Shown here in pieces: positions 8,589-17,384 of a stretch of 38,741 nt of DNA (positions are counted from its first letter, which is position 1; each line of letters begins with the position of its first letter). A program made the translations under genes and the position numbers. Where the stretch lies: NCBI GenBank assembly GCA_902776415.1, contig CACYPY010000038.1, positions 1-38,741 of the forward strand, read 5' to 3'. This DNA comes from an uncultured Ruminobacter sp. Lineage in GTDB: Bacteria > Pseudomonadota > Gammaproteobacteria > Enterobacterales > Succinivibrionaceae. The notes under the pieces were generated by a model. That model was not told the DNA's origin. It saw only the letters and a list, made by a program, of their open reading frames with translations, and ran no database searches.

Positions 8589-9644
8589 TCAGATGTCGGA
8601 AAGGTTCCTGATAATCCCGCAGACCTTGTAGTTTCCGAGATCCGTCCGGCTGATTTCACAGGGCACGTTCTTTTCCAGGCAGAGCTCACGGATATGCCCG
8701 AGCTCCGGGGAGGCGGCATGGCGCCCGTTCACGATCACCCGCCACGGCACCCGGCGGAGGAGGACCCGGGTGGCTTCCCCGATCCCCGGCTTTATGAAGT
8801 TAATGTCCGAAACCCCATAGGCAGCGGCAATGGCCCGGGCCACGTCAGGACCTGACAGAGAACCCGGCGCGGTTTCGGGCACCGCCTCAAAATCAAAATA
8901 ACGTTCAATGGCGCTCAAAAACTCCAGGGACAGGTCCTCGGAACAAAGCTCCCCGTAATAGGCCGCTCCGTGAAAATCACCGGGGCCGATGATGTCGCTT
9001 CTGAGAAAGGTTCTGCTGATAAGTCCGGTCACCGTGGCGTTAAGGCAGGATGAAGGGATGAGGATATCCTCATGAGTGCCCGTGAGCTCCGTAAGATTCG
9101 CGGGATCCGAAACCACCCCGAGTCCGGGATCCAGTTCCGGGTAATCCCGGAGGGCCTCCCGGAGCTGTGAAAGAATAGCCCCCTTTCCGATCCAGCCGTC
9201 CACAAACTGCACCGTTTCCGGGGCATGACGTTTCAGAATGTAATCCATGGCGTTCCGGTCGATGCCGCGCCCCCGGATGATGGAAATCGCATAGTGTCTG
9301 ATATCGAGATCATATTTCCGCTTAAGATAGCGTCTTATCAGAATCCCCACGGGAATCCCGGCCCGGGCCAGAGAAACCACCACAAGATCCCGGCCCTTCC
9401 TCCGGTACAGCTTCTCGGAAAGGACGGACACCGCCCGGGCCGTGCTTTCGGAATAGACCTCCAGGGCATTCCGGTAGGCCTGAAGATACTTCTCCGATGG
9501 CCGGTATTCCAGGGGCAGCATTTCGCAGTAATGCACCCCCTGCTGGATATACTGCTCGCGAACCGCAGCCGGAAGCGGTTCCACAAGGCCGCTGATATCC
9601 TTGAGGAGCAGAGTAACATCCTCCTCCGCATAACTGCTCCGCAT
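8589..9644 (-). CDS. StiP-type phosphoribosyltransferase with C-terminal PELOTA RNA-binding domain
   Basis: The protein is 351 aa. The N-terminal two thirds match the StiP/PRTase_1 family (PF11202): VVVSLARAGIPVGILIRRY, HYAISIIRGRGIDRNAMDYI, VQFVDGWIGKGAI, then SDPANLTELTGTHEDILIPS. The last 80 residues match the PELOTA_1 domain (PF15608): INFIKPGIGEATRVLLRRVP, then WRVIVNGR and ISRTDLGNYKVCGIIR. The family is known from Ter biosynthetic islands, where it is predicted to act on a ribosylated intermediate. The start at 9644 overlaps the upstream PRTase stop as TGATG with GGGGGA 8-10 nt before it. An ATG at 9662 is an alternative. The fused RNA-binding domain suggests an RNA-linked substrate or regulation, which is inference. 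Confidence 0.88.
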   Translation of the reverse strand: MRSSYAEEDVTLLLKDISGLVEPLPAAVREQYIQQGVHYCEMLPLEYRPSEKYLQAYRNALEVYSESTARAVSVLSEKLYRRKGRDLVVVSLARAGIPVGILIRRYLKRKYDLDIRHYAISIIRGRGIDRNAMDYILKRHAPETVQFVDGWIGKGAILSQLREALRDYPELDPGLGVVSDPANLTELTGTHEDILIPSSCLNATVTGLISRTFLRSDIIGPGDFHGAAYYGELCSEDLSLEFLSAIERYFDFEAVPETAPGSLSGPDVARAIAAAYGVSDINFIKPGIGEATRVLLRRVPWRVIVNGRHAASPELGHIRELCLEKNVPCEISRTDLGNYKVCGIIRNLSDI

Positions 9645-10774
9645 CACTGAAAGTTCCCCCATTTCATCACCGCAATATTCGTGTTTCCGTGTTTTTCCAG
9701 TGCCGCCAGAAGACTCAGAAGCCCTTTCCGGCACGGGGCGGCATCGGTAACCGCCAGCACCAGGTCATACCGTTCCAGATTGTAGACAAAGGTTCTCCGG
9801 TTTTCGTCATAGAGACTGACCAGGGGCTCCCTGCCGTGCAGCGGATAATCCGGATCCGGAGACACCTCTATGGGGCTTCTCGTGGTGGCGTGAAACCGGA
9901 CCTGAAGATCCGGCCGGAGCTTCTCCAGGGCGGCTCCGGCGGCAATCCCGGGATACATGAACTCCTCGGTACCCAGAATCAGAACGCGGGATCCCCGGGG
10001 GATGCCGGAGGGATTCAGAATGTCCAGGGCTGCCGCAATGAAGCCTTCCGTCCGATCCCGGATCTCCGGAACCGCGGCGGGAAGTCTGGCATTCCAAAAG
10101 TCCCCCGCCTGAAAGATTTCCGGGATTTCGCGGGCTGTAAAGGACGGCTCCCGGTCAGTGCGGAGATAGGTATCCCGATCCACGGAGTCAATCCGGTACT
10201 GAAACGGAATTCTGAGAAGACAGTCGCAGTATACTCCCCGATCCCGGAGTTCCCGGAGCCTTTCATCCGACATGCTGTTCAGCACGGAAACAATGCCGAA
10301 GCGAAGCTCCCTCTCCCGGTATCTTTCCCGGAGGAGTCCCGCTATGTTCATAATGGTGTTTCCCGTGGTAACCTCGTCCTCGGCAAACACAATCCGATCC
10401 GCACCGGCAACAATCTCATTGAGACCGTTGACGGCCAGCCTTTGCTCCGTGGCGTGGCTGTGAGCCTCCGTGAAAAAGAGATATTCCGCCCCGGGGATAT
10501 CCTCGCGGCTGGTGGCAAAATACCATGAGACATTGCCGGCCTTAAGGGCCAGGGCAGCCCCGATGGCCGTGGCGGTCTCGGCAAAGCCGATAACAAGAAG
10601 CCGTTCTCCCTGATAGCGTTTTCTGATCAGGGCCGCGGTTTCGGAAAACACGTTCATGGCCGCTCCCGGAGACACGGGAATGTGCTTCCCCTGAAGCGGG
10701 TTCACATAAAGATATTTTCTTTTCGGATTGTTTTCTCTTCTGGCCACCGTCACCAGATCTTCAAGCCTGAACAT
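9644..10774 (-). CDS. PRTase_2/TRSP phosphoribosyltransferase of the Ter biosynthetic module
   Basis: The protein is 376 aa. Residues about 20-200 form a phosphoribosyltransferase domain (PRTase_2, PF15609). It has LLVIGFAETATAIGAALALK and the PRPP-loop-like VFAEDEVTTGNTIMNIAGLL. The C-terminal third matches the TRSP domain (PF12500): GSRVLILGTEEFMYPGIAAG, then FHATTRSPIEVS, the DPDYPL motif and the terminal VMKWGNF. In known islands it works with StiP, the TIM-barrel lyase, HAD and ATP-grasp proteins, presumably transferring ribose phosphate. AGGAAGGA precedes the ATG. The start overlaps the lyase by 14 bp and the stop overlaps StiP by 1 bp, giving tight coupling on both sides. Confidence 0.9.
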   Translation of the reverse strand: MFRLEDLVTVARRENNPKRKYLYVNPLQGKHIPVSPGAAMNVFSETAALIRKRYQGERLLVIGFAETATAIGAALALKAGNVSWYFATSREDIPGAEYLFFTEAHSHATEQRLAVNGLNEIVAGADRIVFAEDEVTTGNTIMNIAGLLRERYRERELRFGIVSVLNSMSDERLRELRDRGVYCDCLLRIPFQYRIDSVDRDTYLRTDREPSFTAREIPEIFQAGDFWNARLPAAVPEIRDRTEGFIAAALDILNPSGIPRGSRVLILGTEEFMYPGIAAGAALEKLRPDLQVRFHATTRSPIEVSPDPDYPLHGREPLVSLYDENRRTFVYNLERYDLVLAVTDAAPCRKGLLSLLAALEKHGNTNIAVMKWGNFQ

Positions 10775-11744
10775 GTTCCTTCCTGATTCCGTAGATTTCC
10801 GCCAGAAGAAGGATCTTTGCCGCCCAGTTACAGTTGGTCCGCACCTCGTTCATTCTTTCGCCGCCGGAGCTTTTGCCCACCTGAAGACCGCTTTCGTCCC
10901 AGCTGAGAATGGCCCGGGCATCCTCATAGTCCCGGACTGACACCCTGAGCATTTCATTTACCACCGGGATCTGCCGGGGATGAATAACCGTCTTTCCGAT
11001 AAAGCCATTCAGGATATCCTTCCGGAGCTCTCTTTCAAGACCGGATTTCCATTCGTCATTCGCACCCGCGAAGTACTCCCACACCGGCCCCGACACCACA
11101 TAATCCCGGGCAAACACCGTAATGATATCCCCGAGAAGCTGACTTATGGGAAGAATGTCATAGATAGTCTCATCCGCATGCCGGCGGGCCGCAAACTCAT
11201 TGGAAAAGTCATTCCCGCCCACCCGGACGTTGAGCACAAGATCCTTCACGGAGTCCGTAAGATCCCTGATGGCTCCCAGCATCTCGGCCCGGGTTCTGAA
11301 ATCGACAATGTCCCCGCTTTCCAGAATCGGCATCATGAAAACAGTACGTCCTGCCCGGTCATTGACCTTCCGGATGGCCTCGTTGTAAAAGGCAGCATTG
11401 GCCACGGTGTATTTCGGAAAAACAAACCCGGTGAAAACGTCCTGAAACGGGCTTATGAGATCAAACACCCGCTCCGCCTGCTCCGGCTCCCGTACCCTGA
11501 CAAAAATCCGGGGCACAGACATTTCCTGTTCGCGGGAAGCCCTGTAAATCCGTTCCAGGGTCTCCCGGACCTGGTTCTCCGCCCGGGGTACCAGATCCGG
11601 AGAAATCGTATCCTCCAGACACAGCGCCAGGGAATACCGGGAACCGAACTCCCCGCTGATAACCCTTCCTGCCACCCCGCTGTTCAGAGCCGGAGAATAC
11701 AGCAGCGCTCCCACGCTGTATTTTTCCTTTATATTGTCAATCAC
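10761..11744 (-). CDS. HpcH/HpaI/CitE-like C-C bond lyase (TIM barrel)
   Basis: The protein is 327 aa and matches the Ter-linked C-C_Bond_Lyase family (PF15617), related to CitE and HpcH aldolases. Visible active-site elements are ALCLEDTISPD (acidic residues of strand 2), PRIFVRVREP (Arg), GFVFPKYTV (Lys), FMMPILES (Glu), LNVRVGGNDFSN and FIGKTVIHPRQI. It probably cleaves or forms a carbon-carbon bond in the metabolite made by this module. The start is GTG at 11744, with GAGG 8 nt upstream. No ATG is better placed. It lies 47 bp after the HAD gene and overlaps the PRTase by 14 bp. Confidence 0.9.
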   Translation of the reverse strand: MIDNIKEKYSVGALLYSPALNSGVAGRVISGEFGSRYSLALCLEDTISPDLVPRAENQVRETLERIYRASREQEMSVPRIFVRVREPEQAERVFDLISPFQDVFTGFVFPKYTVANAAFYNEAIRKVNDRAGRTVFMMPILESGDIVDFRTRAEMLGAIRDLTDSVKDLVLNVRVGGNDFSNEFAARRHADETIYDILPISQLLGDIITVFARDYVVSGPVWEYFAGANDEWKSGLERELRKDILNGFIGKTVIHPRQIPVVNEMLRVSVRDYEDARAILSWDESGLQVGKSSGGERMNEVRTNCNWAAKILLLAEIYGIRKEHVQA

Positions 11745-11791
11745 GTGTCAGTCCTCTGTAAAAAAGCGCACTTTCCCTGCGCCTGCCCCGT

Positions 11792-12595
11792 TTATTTGGT
11801 TTCTTCCCCGTTTTCTCCGGCGGAACAGCCTTTGAGAAATCCGGGGGACCCTTTCGTACGCCGGAGTTCCTGAAGCCGGTCGCAGATCGCATCGGAAAAC
11901 ACTCCGGAACAGATAATCCGTTTTTCGGCGGGAAGATATCCTGAAAGTTCCTCCGGACAAAGACAGATATCCGCCATGAGAAGCATCGGAATATCGAACT
12001 CGCTGTCCCCCGCGGCAATGCAGGACTCATGACCGAACCGCACAAGATATCTCCTGACTGCCGCCCCCTTGTTCAGGGTGTTCGGAATGCAGTACACCTT
12101 CCGGGAATCCCGGAGCACCGTGACCTGCGCGGGATCCGTCTCCCGGGTAAGAAAGGCGTGAAGCTCCCGGGCGCGGCCCGTCTTCACGTAAAACATGAAG
12201 GGGTTCCGAACCAGGGCTTCCGGAGGCTCCATACCGCACACAAGCTTCAGTGCCTTCTCGAATTCCTGCCGGTGGCGCTCCGCCAGATCCCGGGACTCCT
12301 CCCGCCATTCCGGATCCGGAACACCGTCCCTCAGAAGCTCGGCACCGTTGGAAACCAGGGCGTCATGCCAGCCCAGGGACGCCAGGGCCGGGGCCAGACG
12401 GGCGTACTGCTGACTGTTTCGGGTGGTAAGCGGCACCGGGAAGAGCCAGTCCTGAGTGCGGTAAAAAGCTGCCGTCCTGGCGGTCATGAAGCTCTGTCTT
12501 CTGCCGTTAAGCATCTCCACCCAGACGGGGTCTCCGGGGAGCTCATGCCGGTGCGAATAGATCACCGTATTGTCCAGATCGGTAAAAAAGAGCAT
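11792..12595 (-). CDS. HAD-family phosphatase (Cof-like) of the Ter module
   Basis: The protein is 267 aa with all four HAD motifs: FFTDLDNTVI at the N-terminus (nucleophile Asp and acid/base Asp), PLTTRN (motif II Thr), NKGAAVRRYL (motif III Lys) and IAAGDSEFDIPML (motif IV). The C2-type cap between motifs II and III resembles Cof/sucrose-phosphatase-type enzymes. It probably dephosphorylates a ribosyl or sugar-phosphate intermediate made by the neighbouring PRTases. The last 20 residues are polar and Lys/Glu-rich. GGGAG sits 6 nt before the ATG. It follows the ATP-grasp stop by 21 bp, so it belongs to the same operon. Confidence 0.9.
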   Translation of the reverse strand: MLFFTDLDNTVIYSHRHELPGDPVWVEMLNGRRQSFMTARTAAFYRTQDWLFPVPLTTRNSQQYARLAPALASLGWHDALVSNGAELLRDGVPDPEWREESRDLAERHRQEFEKALKLVCGMEPPEALVRNPFMFYVKTGRARELHAFLTRETDPAQVTVLRDSRKVYCIPNTLNKGAAVRRYLVRFGHESCIAAGDSEFDIPMLLMADICLCPEELSGYLPAEKRIICSGVFSDAICDRLQELRRTKGSPGFLKGCSAGENGEETK

Positions 12596-12616
12596 CGGAA
12601 TCTCCCTCTTCCGGGA

Positions 12617-13615
12617 CTACAGAAGCACCGGAAGCTCCACATGGGTAACATACTGCTCGTCACGGCAGATCTCCCACTCCCGGTCAATCCCCAGAAGCTT
12701 GTTCACCGCTATGGACGGAATGTTCACCTTCCCCGCCAGGCAGGCCATCTGGACACCGCCGGACATTCTGGTGTTGACCTCCAGAAAATACGGCACGCCA
12801 TCAAGATACTTGAACTGGATATTGCAGGGACATTCCAGCTTTACGGCACGGTACACCTCCCGGGTTTTCTCCAGAATATCCTCCCGGAAGCAGAGGCGCT
12901 CGATTCTGGTGGCGTCCTTGATTCTGGGAAGCATGATAAGTCCCCGGGGCGTATTGAGACAGTCCACGCTGACCTCGTCTCCGGAAAGATTCGGCATCAC
13001 CATCAGCGGTGAAAACTCCTCCCGTTCGGAAAGGGCCTCGTAAATGGCGTCATAGGTCATTCTGGTGTTCTGCTTCCGGAAAAGCGCGGTATATCCCTTC
13101 CGGCTGTTGTCGATAAGCCGGTAGCTTTTGCCGCCCTCGTCGTGAACAAACTTGATGCAGACCTCCCGGTATTTTCCGGAAAGCTCCCGGTAGGCCTCCG
13201 CAAAACCGGCCGGAGTGGTGACGATCCGGTACTCGGGAATGGTGGAAACGCCCCTGAGTGCCAGTTCCCGGTAGGCCCGATCCTTGTAGTTCAGGATCTC
13301 GAGAATTTCATAGTCATCCGCCATGACCTTTACGCCGCAGGCCTCGAAATCGGCCTTTCTTCTGCTGACGGCCAGAAGCTCGCGGCGCGGCATAAACACG
13401 GTAACCCCGTGCTCCCGGCAGAAGTCAAGACAGAAGTCCGCATAGGCATCGCCCTTAAGCACAGGCTCCTGATACCATTCGTCGCAGACTGCGGAAAGCA
13501 CTGACAGCCGGTTTTCGTTGGTGCCGATGATGCGGAAGTCCGGGTTGTCCTCCTTTATCATGCTCATAATGTTGTATGCCGCACTGAACCAGTGATTAAA
13601 CCAGATGCTTGTCAT
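12617..13615 (-). CDS. ATP-grasp ligase of the Ter biosynthetic module
   Basis: The protein is 332 aa and fits the ATPgrasp_Ter family (PF15632). A pre-ATP-grasp Rossmann-like part (about 1-95) begins MTSIWFNHWFSAAYNIMSMI. The ATP-binding lobes follow: NYKDRAYRELALRGVSTIPE, VCIKFVHDEGGKSY (phosphate-anchoring Lys and Gly-rich loop), and the metal-binding FLEVNTRMSGGVQMA near residue 283. It should ligate a carboxylate to an amine or thiol at the cost of ATP, which is known for the superfamily but not for this substrate. The start is the ATG at 13615 with GGAGG 8 nt upstream. The longer open frame to 13864 runs into the terD terminator. It is the first gene of the biosynthetic transcript. Confidence 0.9.
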   Translation of the reverse strand: MTSIWFNHWFSAAYNIMSMIKEDNPDFRIIGTNENRLSVLSAVCDEWYQEPVLKGDAYADFCLDFCREHGVTVFMPRRELLAVSRRKADFEACGVKVMADDYEILEILNYKDRAYRELALRGVSTIPEYRIVTTPAGFAEAYRELSGKYREVCIKFVHDEGGKSYRLIDNSRKGYTALFRKQNTRMTYDAIYEALSEREEFSPLMVMPNLSGDEVSVDCLNTPRGLIMLPRIKDATRIERLCFREDILEKTREVYRAVKLECPCNIQFKYLDGVPYFLEVNTRMSGGVQMACLAGKVNIPSIAVNKLLGIDREWEICRDEQYVTHVELPVLL

Positions 13616-13862
13616 CCTGCCGTCCTCCAAACCAAAAAAAACCGCTCCGGAAAAAACTGCGTAATGATAACAGATTTCCGGGCTCAGATCCGAAAAACCG
13701 CACCTTTGCAGTGCAGATAAAATGCATCCTCTGATTCGGGGCTGGCATGCAACCTGTATCCGGACGGGAAGCCATGGAAATCCTGACTGAAAGTAACGGG
13801 CTCCGGGCAGAATATCAGTGTGAGTCCCGGACAGGAATGAAGGAAATCCGGACTCCCATGCC

Positions 13863-13892
13863 AAAAAAAGAAGAAGGCCCCGAAGAGCCTTC
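13863..13892 (-). terminator. Rho-independent terminator after the terD pair
   Basis: On the minus strand an 8-bp stem GAAGGCTC/GGGCCTTC closes a UUCG tetraloop and is followed by TTCTTTTTTT. It lies 26 bp after the TerD stop at 13918, so the two terD genes form their own transcript. The remaining 247 bp down to the ATP-grasp start hold no clear consensus promoter, although one must be there or read-through must occur. Confidence 0.85.
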
Positions 13893-13917
13893 CCCCGTGT
13901 TCCTGAGTTGTCAGATA

Positions 13918-14538
13918 CTAGGCGTAGCGCTTTATAAACTCGTTAATGGAACCGTCGGTGGTCCCCTGCCCGATGGCGTTGAATTTCCATTCGCCGTTGT
14001 GACGGTAAACCTCCCCGAACACCATGGCCGTCATGCCGGAATAGTCCTCGGTCAGGTTGAAGATGCACATTTCCTGATTGGTGCGGGCATCCACCAGTCT
14101 GATAAAGGCATTCCGGATCATTCCGAAGTGCTGATTGCGGGACTGGGCGCTGTAAATGTTCACTGCCATTACAATGCGGTCATACTGGGCCGGCACGGCA
14201 TCAAGATTGATGACGATCTGCTCGTCGTCCCCCTCCCCGGCTCCGGTGAGGTTATCCCCCATATGCTTTACGGCACCGCTCTTGTGCTCGAGATTTCCGA
14301 AGTAGACCACATCGGATTTTCCCGCAAGCTTCCCGGCCGAAAGCAGCATCGCAAACGCGTCGCAGTCAATGCTGCTGCCTCCGGAGCCGCCTCCCGAAAA
14401 CAGTGATGACAGAAAACCGCCGCCCCCGCCGCTCTGCCGGGGAGCCTCGTCCCAGCCGAGACCCACAATGATTTTGGAAAGACCGGCGCTGGTTTTGGTC
14501 AGGCTGACCTTCTGCCCCTTCTGAAGCTTTACCGACAT
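13918..14538 (-). CDS. TerD-family protein with Gly/Ser-rich loop insertion
   Basis: The protein is 206 aa and a canonical TerD-type domain: [41 protein letters not shown], the acidic metal loop [15 protein letters not shown], and [20 protein letters not shown] near the end. An insertion of about 25 Gly/Ser/Phe-rich residues (about 36-58) replaces the usual short loop before the first acidic strand (here SIDCDAFAML). This insertion occurs in some TerD paralogs and may be a flexible or oligomerisation segment. TerD domains bind calcium and respond to stress, with tellurite, phage and colicin phenotypes reported. GAGGA lies 8 nt before the ATG. It follows the other terD by 137 bp and is followed by a strong terminator. 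Confidence 0.93.
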   Translation of the reverse strand: MSVKLQKGQKVSLTKTSAGLSKIIVGLGWDEAPRQSGGGGGFLSSLFSGGGSGGSSIDCDAFAMLLSAGKLAGKSDVVYFGNLEHKSGAVKHMGDNLTGAGEGDDEQIVINLDAVPAQYDRIVMAVNIYSAQSRNQHFGMIRNAFIRLVDARTNQEMCIFNLTEDYSGMTAMVFGEVYRHNGEWKFNAIGQGTTDGSINEFIKRYA

Positions 14539-14675
14539 TTCTGAATTCCTCGCTTGAAAGTGATATCGTTTTCCCGTGTTTTTCCGTGCCGTCCCCGTTA
14601 CGGAAAAATCCCCTCAGTGCCTGCGGACTCCGCGGGGAGCTTCGGCACCGGGGGATCCTCGGTCAGACGCTGCTG

Positions 14676-15257
14676 TTATGCCGCATCAATGCCGTAATGG
14701 GCACAGAGAGCGGCAAGACCGCCCTGGAAGCCGCTTCCGATGGCATTGAATTTCCACTCGCCGTTGTTCTTGTAGAGTTCGCCCACCACCACTGCGGTTT
14801 CAATGGAGAAATCCTCGCCCAGATCGAAACGGGCAATCTCCTGGCCATTGGACTGATCCACAATGCGGCAGTAAGCCTTGGAAACCTGACCGAAATTCTG
14901 CTTTCTCTGTTCGGCTTCGTAAATGGTTACGGTAAAGGCAATTTTGCCGATACTCTCGGGAACTTTGGAAAGATCAATGTCGATCTGCTCGTCATCGCCC
15001 TCGCCGTCGCCGGTGCGGTTGTCACCCATATGCTTTACAGAGCCGCTCTTGTGCTCAAGATTGCCGTAGAAAATGAATTCGGCATCGGAGGGGCACTTGC
15101 CGCTGGCATCGGTCATGAACACTGAGGCATCCAGGTCGAAATCGGTGCCGGAATCAAACGCGTTGACATCCCAGCCGAGGCCGACAGTAATTTTGGAAAG
15201 TCCGGGATTGCCCTTGGTGAGGCTGACCTTCTGACCCTTTGACAAATTGATAGGCAT
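14676..15257 (-). CDS. terD: TerD/TerE tellurium-resistance protein
   Basis: The protein is 193 aa, the standard TerD/TerE length. It shows [41 protein letters not shown] (first acidic calcium site), [38 protein letters not shown] (second acidic calcium site) and [19 protein letters not shown]. It should be a cytoplasmic calcium-binding stress protein working with TerC. The start is the ATG at 15257 with AGGAG 6 nt upstream. The open frame to 15356 has no such site. It is the first gene after a consensus promoter at 15400-15429 and diverges from terC. The symbol is by similarity, since terD and terE cannot be separated with certainty. Confidence 0.94.
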   Translation of the reverse strand: MPINLSKGQKVSLTKGNPGLSKITVGLGWDVNAFDSGTDFDLDASVFMTDASGKCPSDAEFIFYGNLEHKSGSVKHMGDNRTGDGEGDDEQIDIDLSKVPESIGKIAFTVTIYEAEQRKQNFGQVSKAYCRIVDQSNGQEIARFDLGEDFSIETAVVVGELYKNNGEWKFNAIGSGFQGGLAALCAHYGIDAA

Positions 15258-15399
15258 AATGTACTCCTGAAAAAATATCCCTGTTGTCCGGCAGTAATTC
15301 CGGAGATGAATTCCGAAAGACTGCTGTACCGCTTCCGAAAAAAACGTCTCCGGCACTTCCGGACACCCTTAACCGGGACCGGCCGCCGGTTTGAAAAAG

Positions 15400-15429
15400 A
15401 TTATATTTTTCCGGAAAAAAGGCTGTCAA
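15400..15429 (-). promoter_or_regulatory. Consensus sigma-70 promoter for the terD pair
   Basis: On the minus strand a perfect TTGACA (15429-15424), an 18-bp spacer and a perfect TATAAT (15405-15400) lie about 143 bp upstream of the terD start. The long 5' leader leaves room for regulation. This is the best promoter match in the window and suggests high basal expression of the TerD proteins. Confidence 0.8.
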
Positions 15430-15597
15430 CGAGCCTATCCGGGAACCGGAATAAAATTTGAAGTGAATTGCAAAAAGCCCCTGACAATCTCTCCCTGTGG
15501 ACTCAGTTATGCCCCATGACAGACATCAGCCATGACAGCAGTCATAAATAATTCCGATGCCTCGAACAGGATTTTAATAATCCGTCTTTTTAAATTA

Positions 15598-15626
15598 TCT
15601 CCCGACTGCATAAACTAGTCTATAAT
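15598..15626 (+). promoter_or_regulatory. Possible terC promoter
   Basis: TATAAT at 15621-15626 lies 57 bp before the terC ATG, but no TTGACA-like -35 sits at 16-18 bp. It could depend on an activator or another sigma factor. The 426-bp terC/terD divergent region holds no other gene. Its remainder (15430-15597) is moderately AT-rich without obvious operators. Confidence 0.35.
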
Positions 15627-15683
15627 TGTCCCCGGACGGCCGGGAGATCCGGCTCCGTTTAACCATGAGTTCAAGGAATAAGT

Positions 15684-16826
15684 ATGACCGAAGGTTTGCC
15701 GAATACGCTTGAAGCAAGCACAATACTAATATTTGCAGTCACCGTTATCATCTGTCTGATAATCGATCTCATGTGCCACCATGATGACCGGGAGGTTTCG
15801 TTCCGCTCGGCCTGTCTGTGGTCCGTGTTCTGGGTCTTTGTATCAGTATGCTTCGGTGGCTTTCTCTACTGGCATTTCAACAGCGATGTGGCCTCCCTGT
15901 TCTTCTCGGGCTATGTACTGGAAAAGTCCCTGTCCGTAGATAATCTCTTTGCCATCATGGCAATCTTCACCTGGTTCAAGATTCCCCGGGGCATGAGACA
16001 CCGGGTGCTCTACTACGGCATTCTGGGTGCCATCTTCTTCAGAGCCATGTTTGTGGGCGTGGGAACCTTCCTGCTGTCTTTCGGATCGGGAGTTGAAATT
16101 CTCTTCGGTCTCTTTGTGCTCTACACCGCCTATGTCATGTTCAAGGAAGGCGGCGATGACGACGATGAAATCGAGGACTATTCCACACACAAGGCCTACC
16201 GTTTTACCAGAAGCCTGTTCCCCATGTGGCCGAAGCTTGAGGGACATTCCTTCTTCCTGGGCAAAAAGACCGTGGAAGAACTTAAGGCCCGTCCGGAAAA
16301 CCAGTCCCTGACTCTGAAGAGAAGCGGCCTTATCTATGCCACTCCGCTGTTCCTCTGTCTCGGCGTGGTGGAATTAAGCGACGTGTCATTCTCGTTTGAC
16401 TCCGTTCCTGCCGTAATTGCAGTGAGCAAGGAGCCTCTCATTATCTACAGCGCCATGATCTTCGCCATTCTCGGTCTCAGATCCCTGTACTTCGTTCTGG
16501 AATCCCTGACCAAGTTCCTGTGCCATCTTGAAAAGGCTGTTATCTTCCTCCTGGTGTTCATCGGCTTCAAGCTGATCTACAACGCCGCCTGCGGTCTTGC
16601 CGAACGGCCGGATCTGGAGCTCTCCAACGTGATCTCCATGATCGTGATTGTGGTCACCCTGGGCGCAGGCATTCTGGCCAGCGTTATCTTCCCGGAAAAG
16701 AAGGAAGAGAAAGCTGGGGAAGCAGGTGAAGAAGGCAGGAATGACGGCAAGGAAGAAGCTGTTGCCGGCAGCGGAGAAGATGCCGCTCAGGTTTCCGAAG
16801 GCGCCAAAGTTTCCGAAAACAAATAA
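15684..16826 (+). CDS. terC: TerC family integral membrane protein
   Basis: The protein is 380 aa with about eight to nine hydrophobic helices between residues 10 and 330. It has the hallmark TerC motifs: EKSLSVDNLFAIMAIF (about 80-95), with an intramembrane Asp and Asn, and VELSDVSFSFDSVPAVIAVS (about 228-247), with paired acidic residues. These may bind or move a metal ion. An acidic cytoplasmic loop, GGDDDDEIEDYS, lies at about 155-166. The C-terminal 45 residues are a Lys/Glu/Ala-rich low-complexity tail beyond the usual TerC end, probably cytoplasmic. AAGGAA precedes the ATG. It is the only plus-strand gene in the Ter island, divergent from terD, and ends 135 bp before a strong terminator. 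Confidence 0.95.
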   Translation: MTEGLPNTLEASTILIFAVTVIICLIIDLMCHHDDREVSFRSACLWSVFWVFVSVCFGGFLYWHFNSDVASLFFSGYVLEKSLSVDNLFAIMAIFTWFKIPRGMRHRVLYYGILGAIFFRAMFVGVGTFLLSFGSGVEILFGLFVLYTAYVMFKEGGDDDDEIEDYSTHKAYRFTRSLFPMWPKLEGHSFFLGKKTVEELKARPENQSLTLKRSGLIYATPLFLCLGVVELSDVSFSFDSVPAVIAVSKEPLIIYSAMIFAILGLRSLYFVLESLTKFLCHLEKAVIFLLVFIGFKLIYNAACGLAERPDLELSNVISMIVIVVTLGAGILASVIFPEKKEEKAGEAGEEGRNDGKEEAVAGSGEDAAQVSEGAKVSENK

Positions 16827-16960
16827 AGTGCCGCAAAGGCTTCGGAAAGCAGGCCTGCTTCAGGAGAGCCGGAAAACAGGACAGGTGGAAATACCGCCGG
16901 CTTCCGAATTGAACATCCGAAGCTAAGACCTTCGTTCCAAACCGACCGGATCTGCTATCA

Positions 16961-16994
16961 AAAAGGGACTCGTACATGTACGGGTCCCTTTTTT
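16961..16994 (+). terminator. Bidirectional Rho-independent terminator
   Basis: A 13-bp stem, AAAGGGACTCGTA/TACGGGTCCCTTT (one G-T pair), with loop CATG ends in a run of six T on the plus strand. A run of five A on the left arm gives a T-tract on the minus strand as well. It terminates terC and could also stop the pre-crRNA transcript coming from the right. Confidence 0.88.
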
Positions 16995-17384
16995 AATGGC
17001 TGTTCGGATATTCGGGAAACACGTGCAAAACTGAGGGAACGGGGACAAGAGAGATGTAGGGGAAGGAAAAAACGGGTTGGAGAGAACGACAGAAACCGGC
17101 TACGAATTTCAGTAAAAAAACACCCATCCCAATCTTATAAAGATTCCCGACCAAATACCGGACAACAAAGGATGGCGGACAACTGACGCACTGTATCAGA
17201 CACGAGGGCACTGATACCCGGGCTGAAAATAAGGGCTGAGAATTCCCGGCATGACTCTTCCGGAAATCGGGATTTGTGATGACAGGGACAGAGCTCCCTG
17301 CGAGAACCATGATTTGTGAAGCACAGTTCAGGTTCGGGGATGTGGAGCAAAATTGGTGAAAAAACACCTCTTTTGACACCAAAA
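16995..17384. other. Gap between terC terminator and CRISPR trailer end
   Basis: This 390-bp stretch lies beyond the trailer end of the array. I see no gene with a ribosome site and no further repeat copies at the 72-73-bp array period. A small hairpin, GGTG-aaaaaa-CACC, lies at about 17355-17368. It may hold array sequence decayed past recognition. Confidence 0.4.

Noticed and set aside
12029..13012. 327-codon plus-strand open frame across the HAD and ATP-grasp genes
   Set aside because: Antisense shadow of two well-recognised enzymes, rich in His, Gly and Pro.
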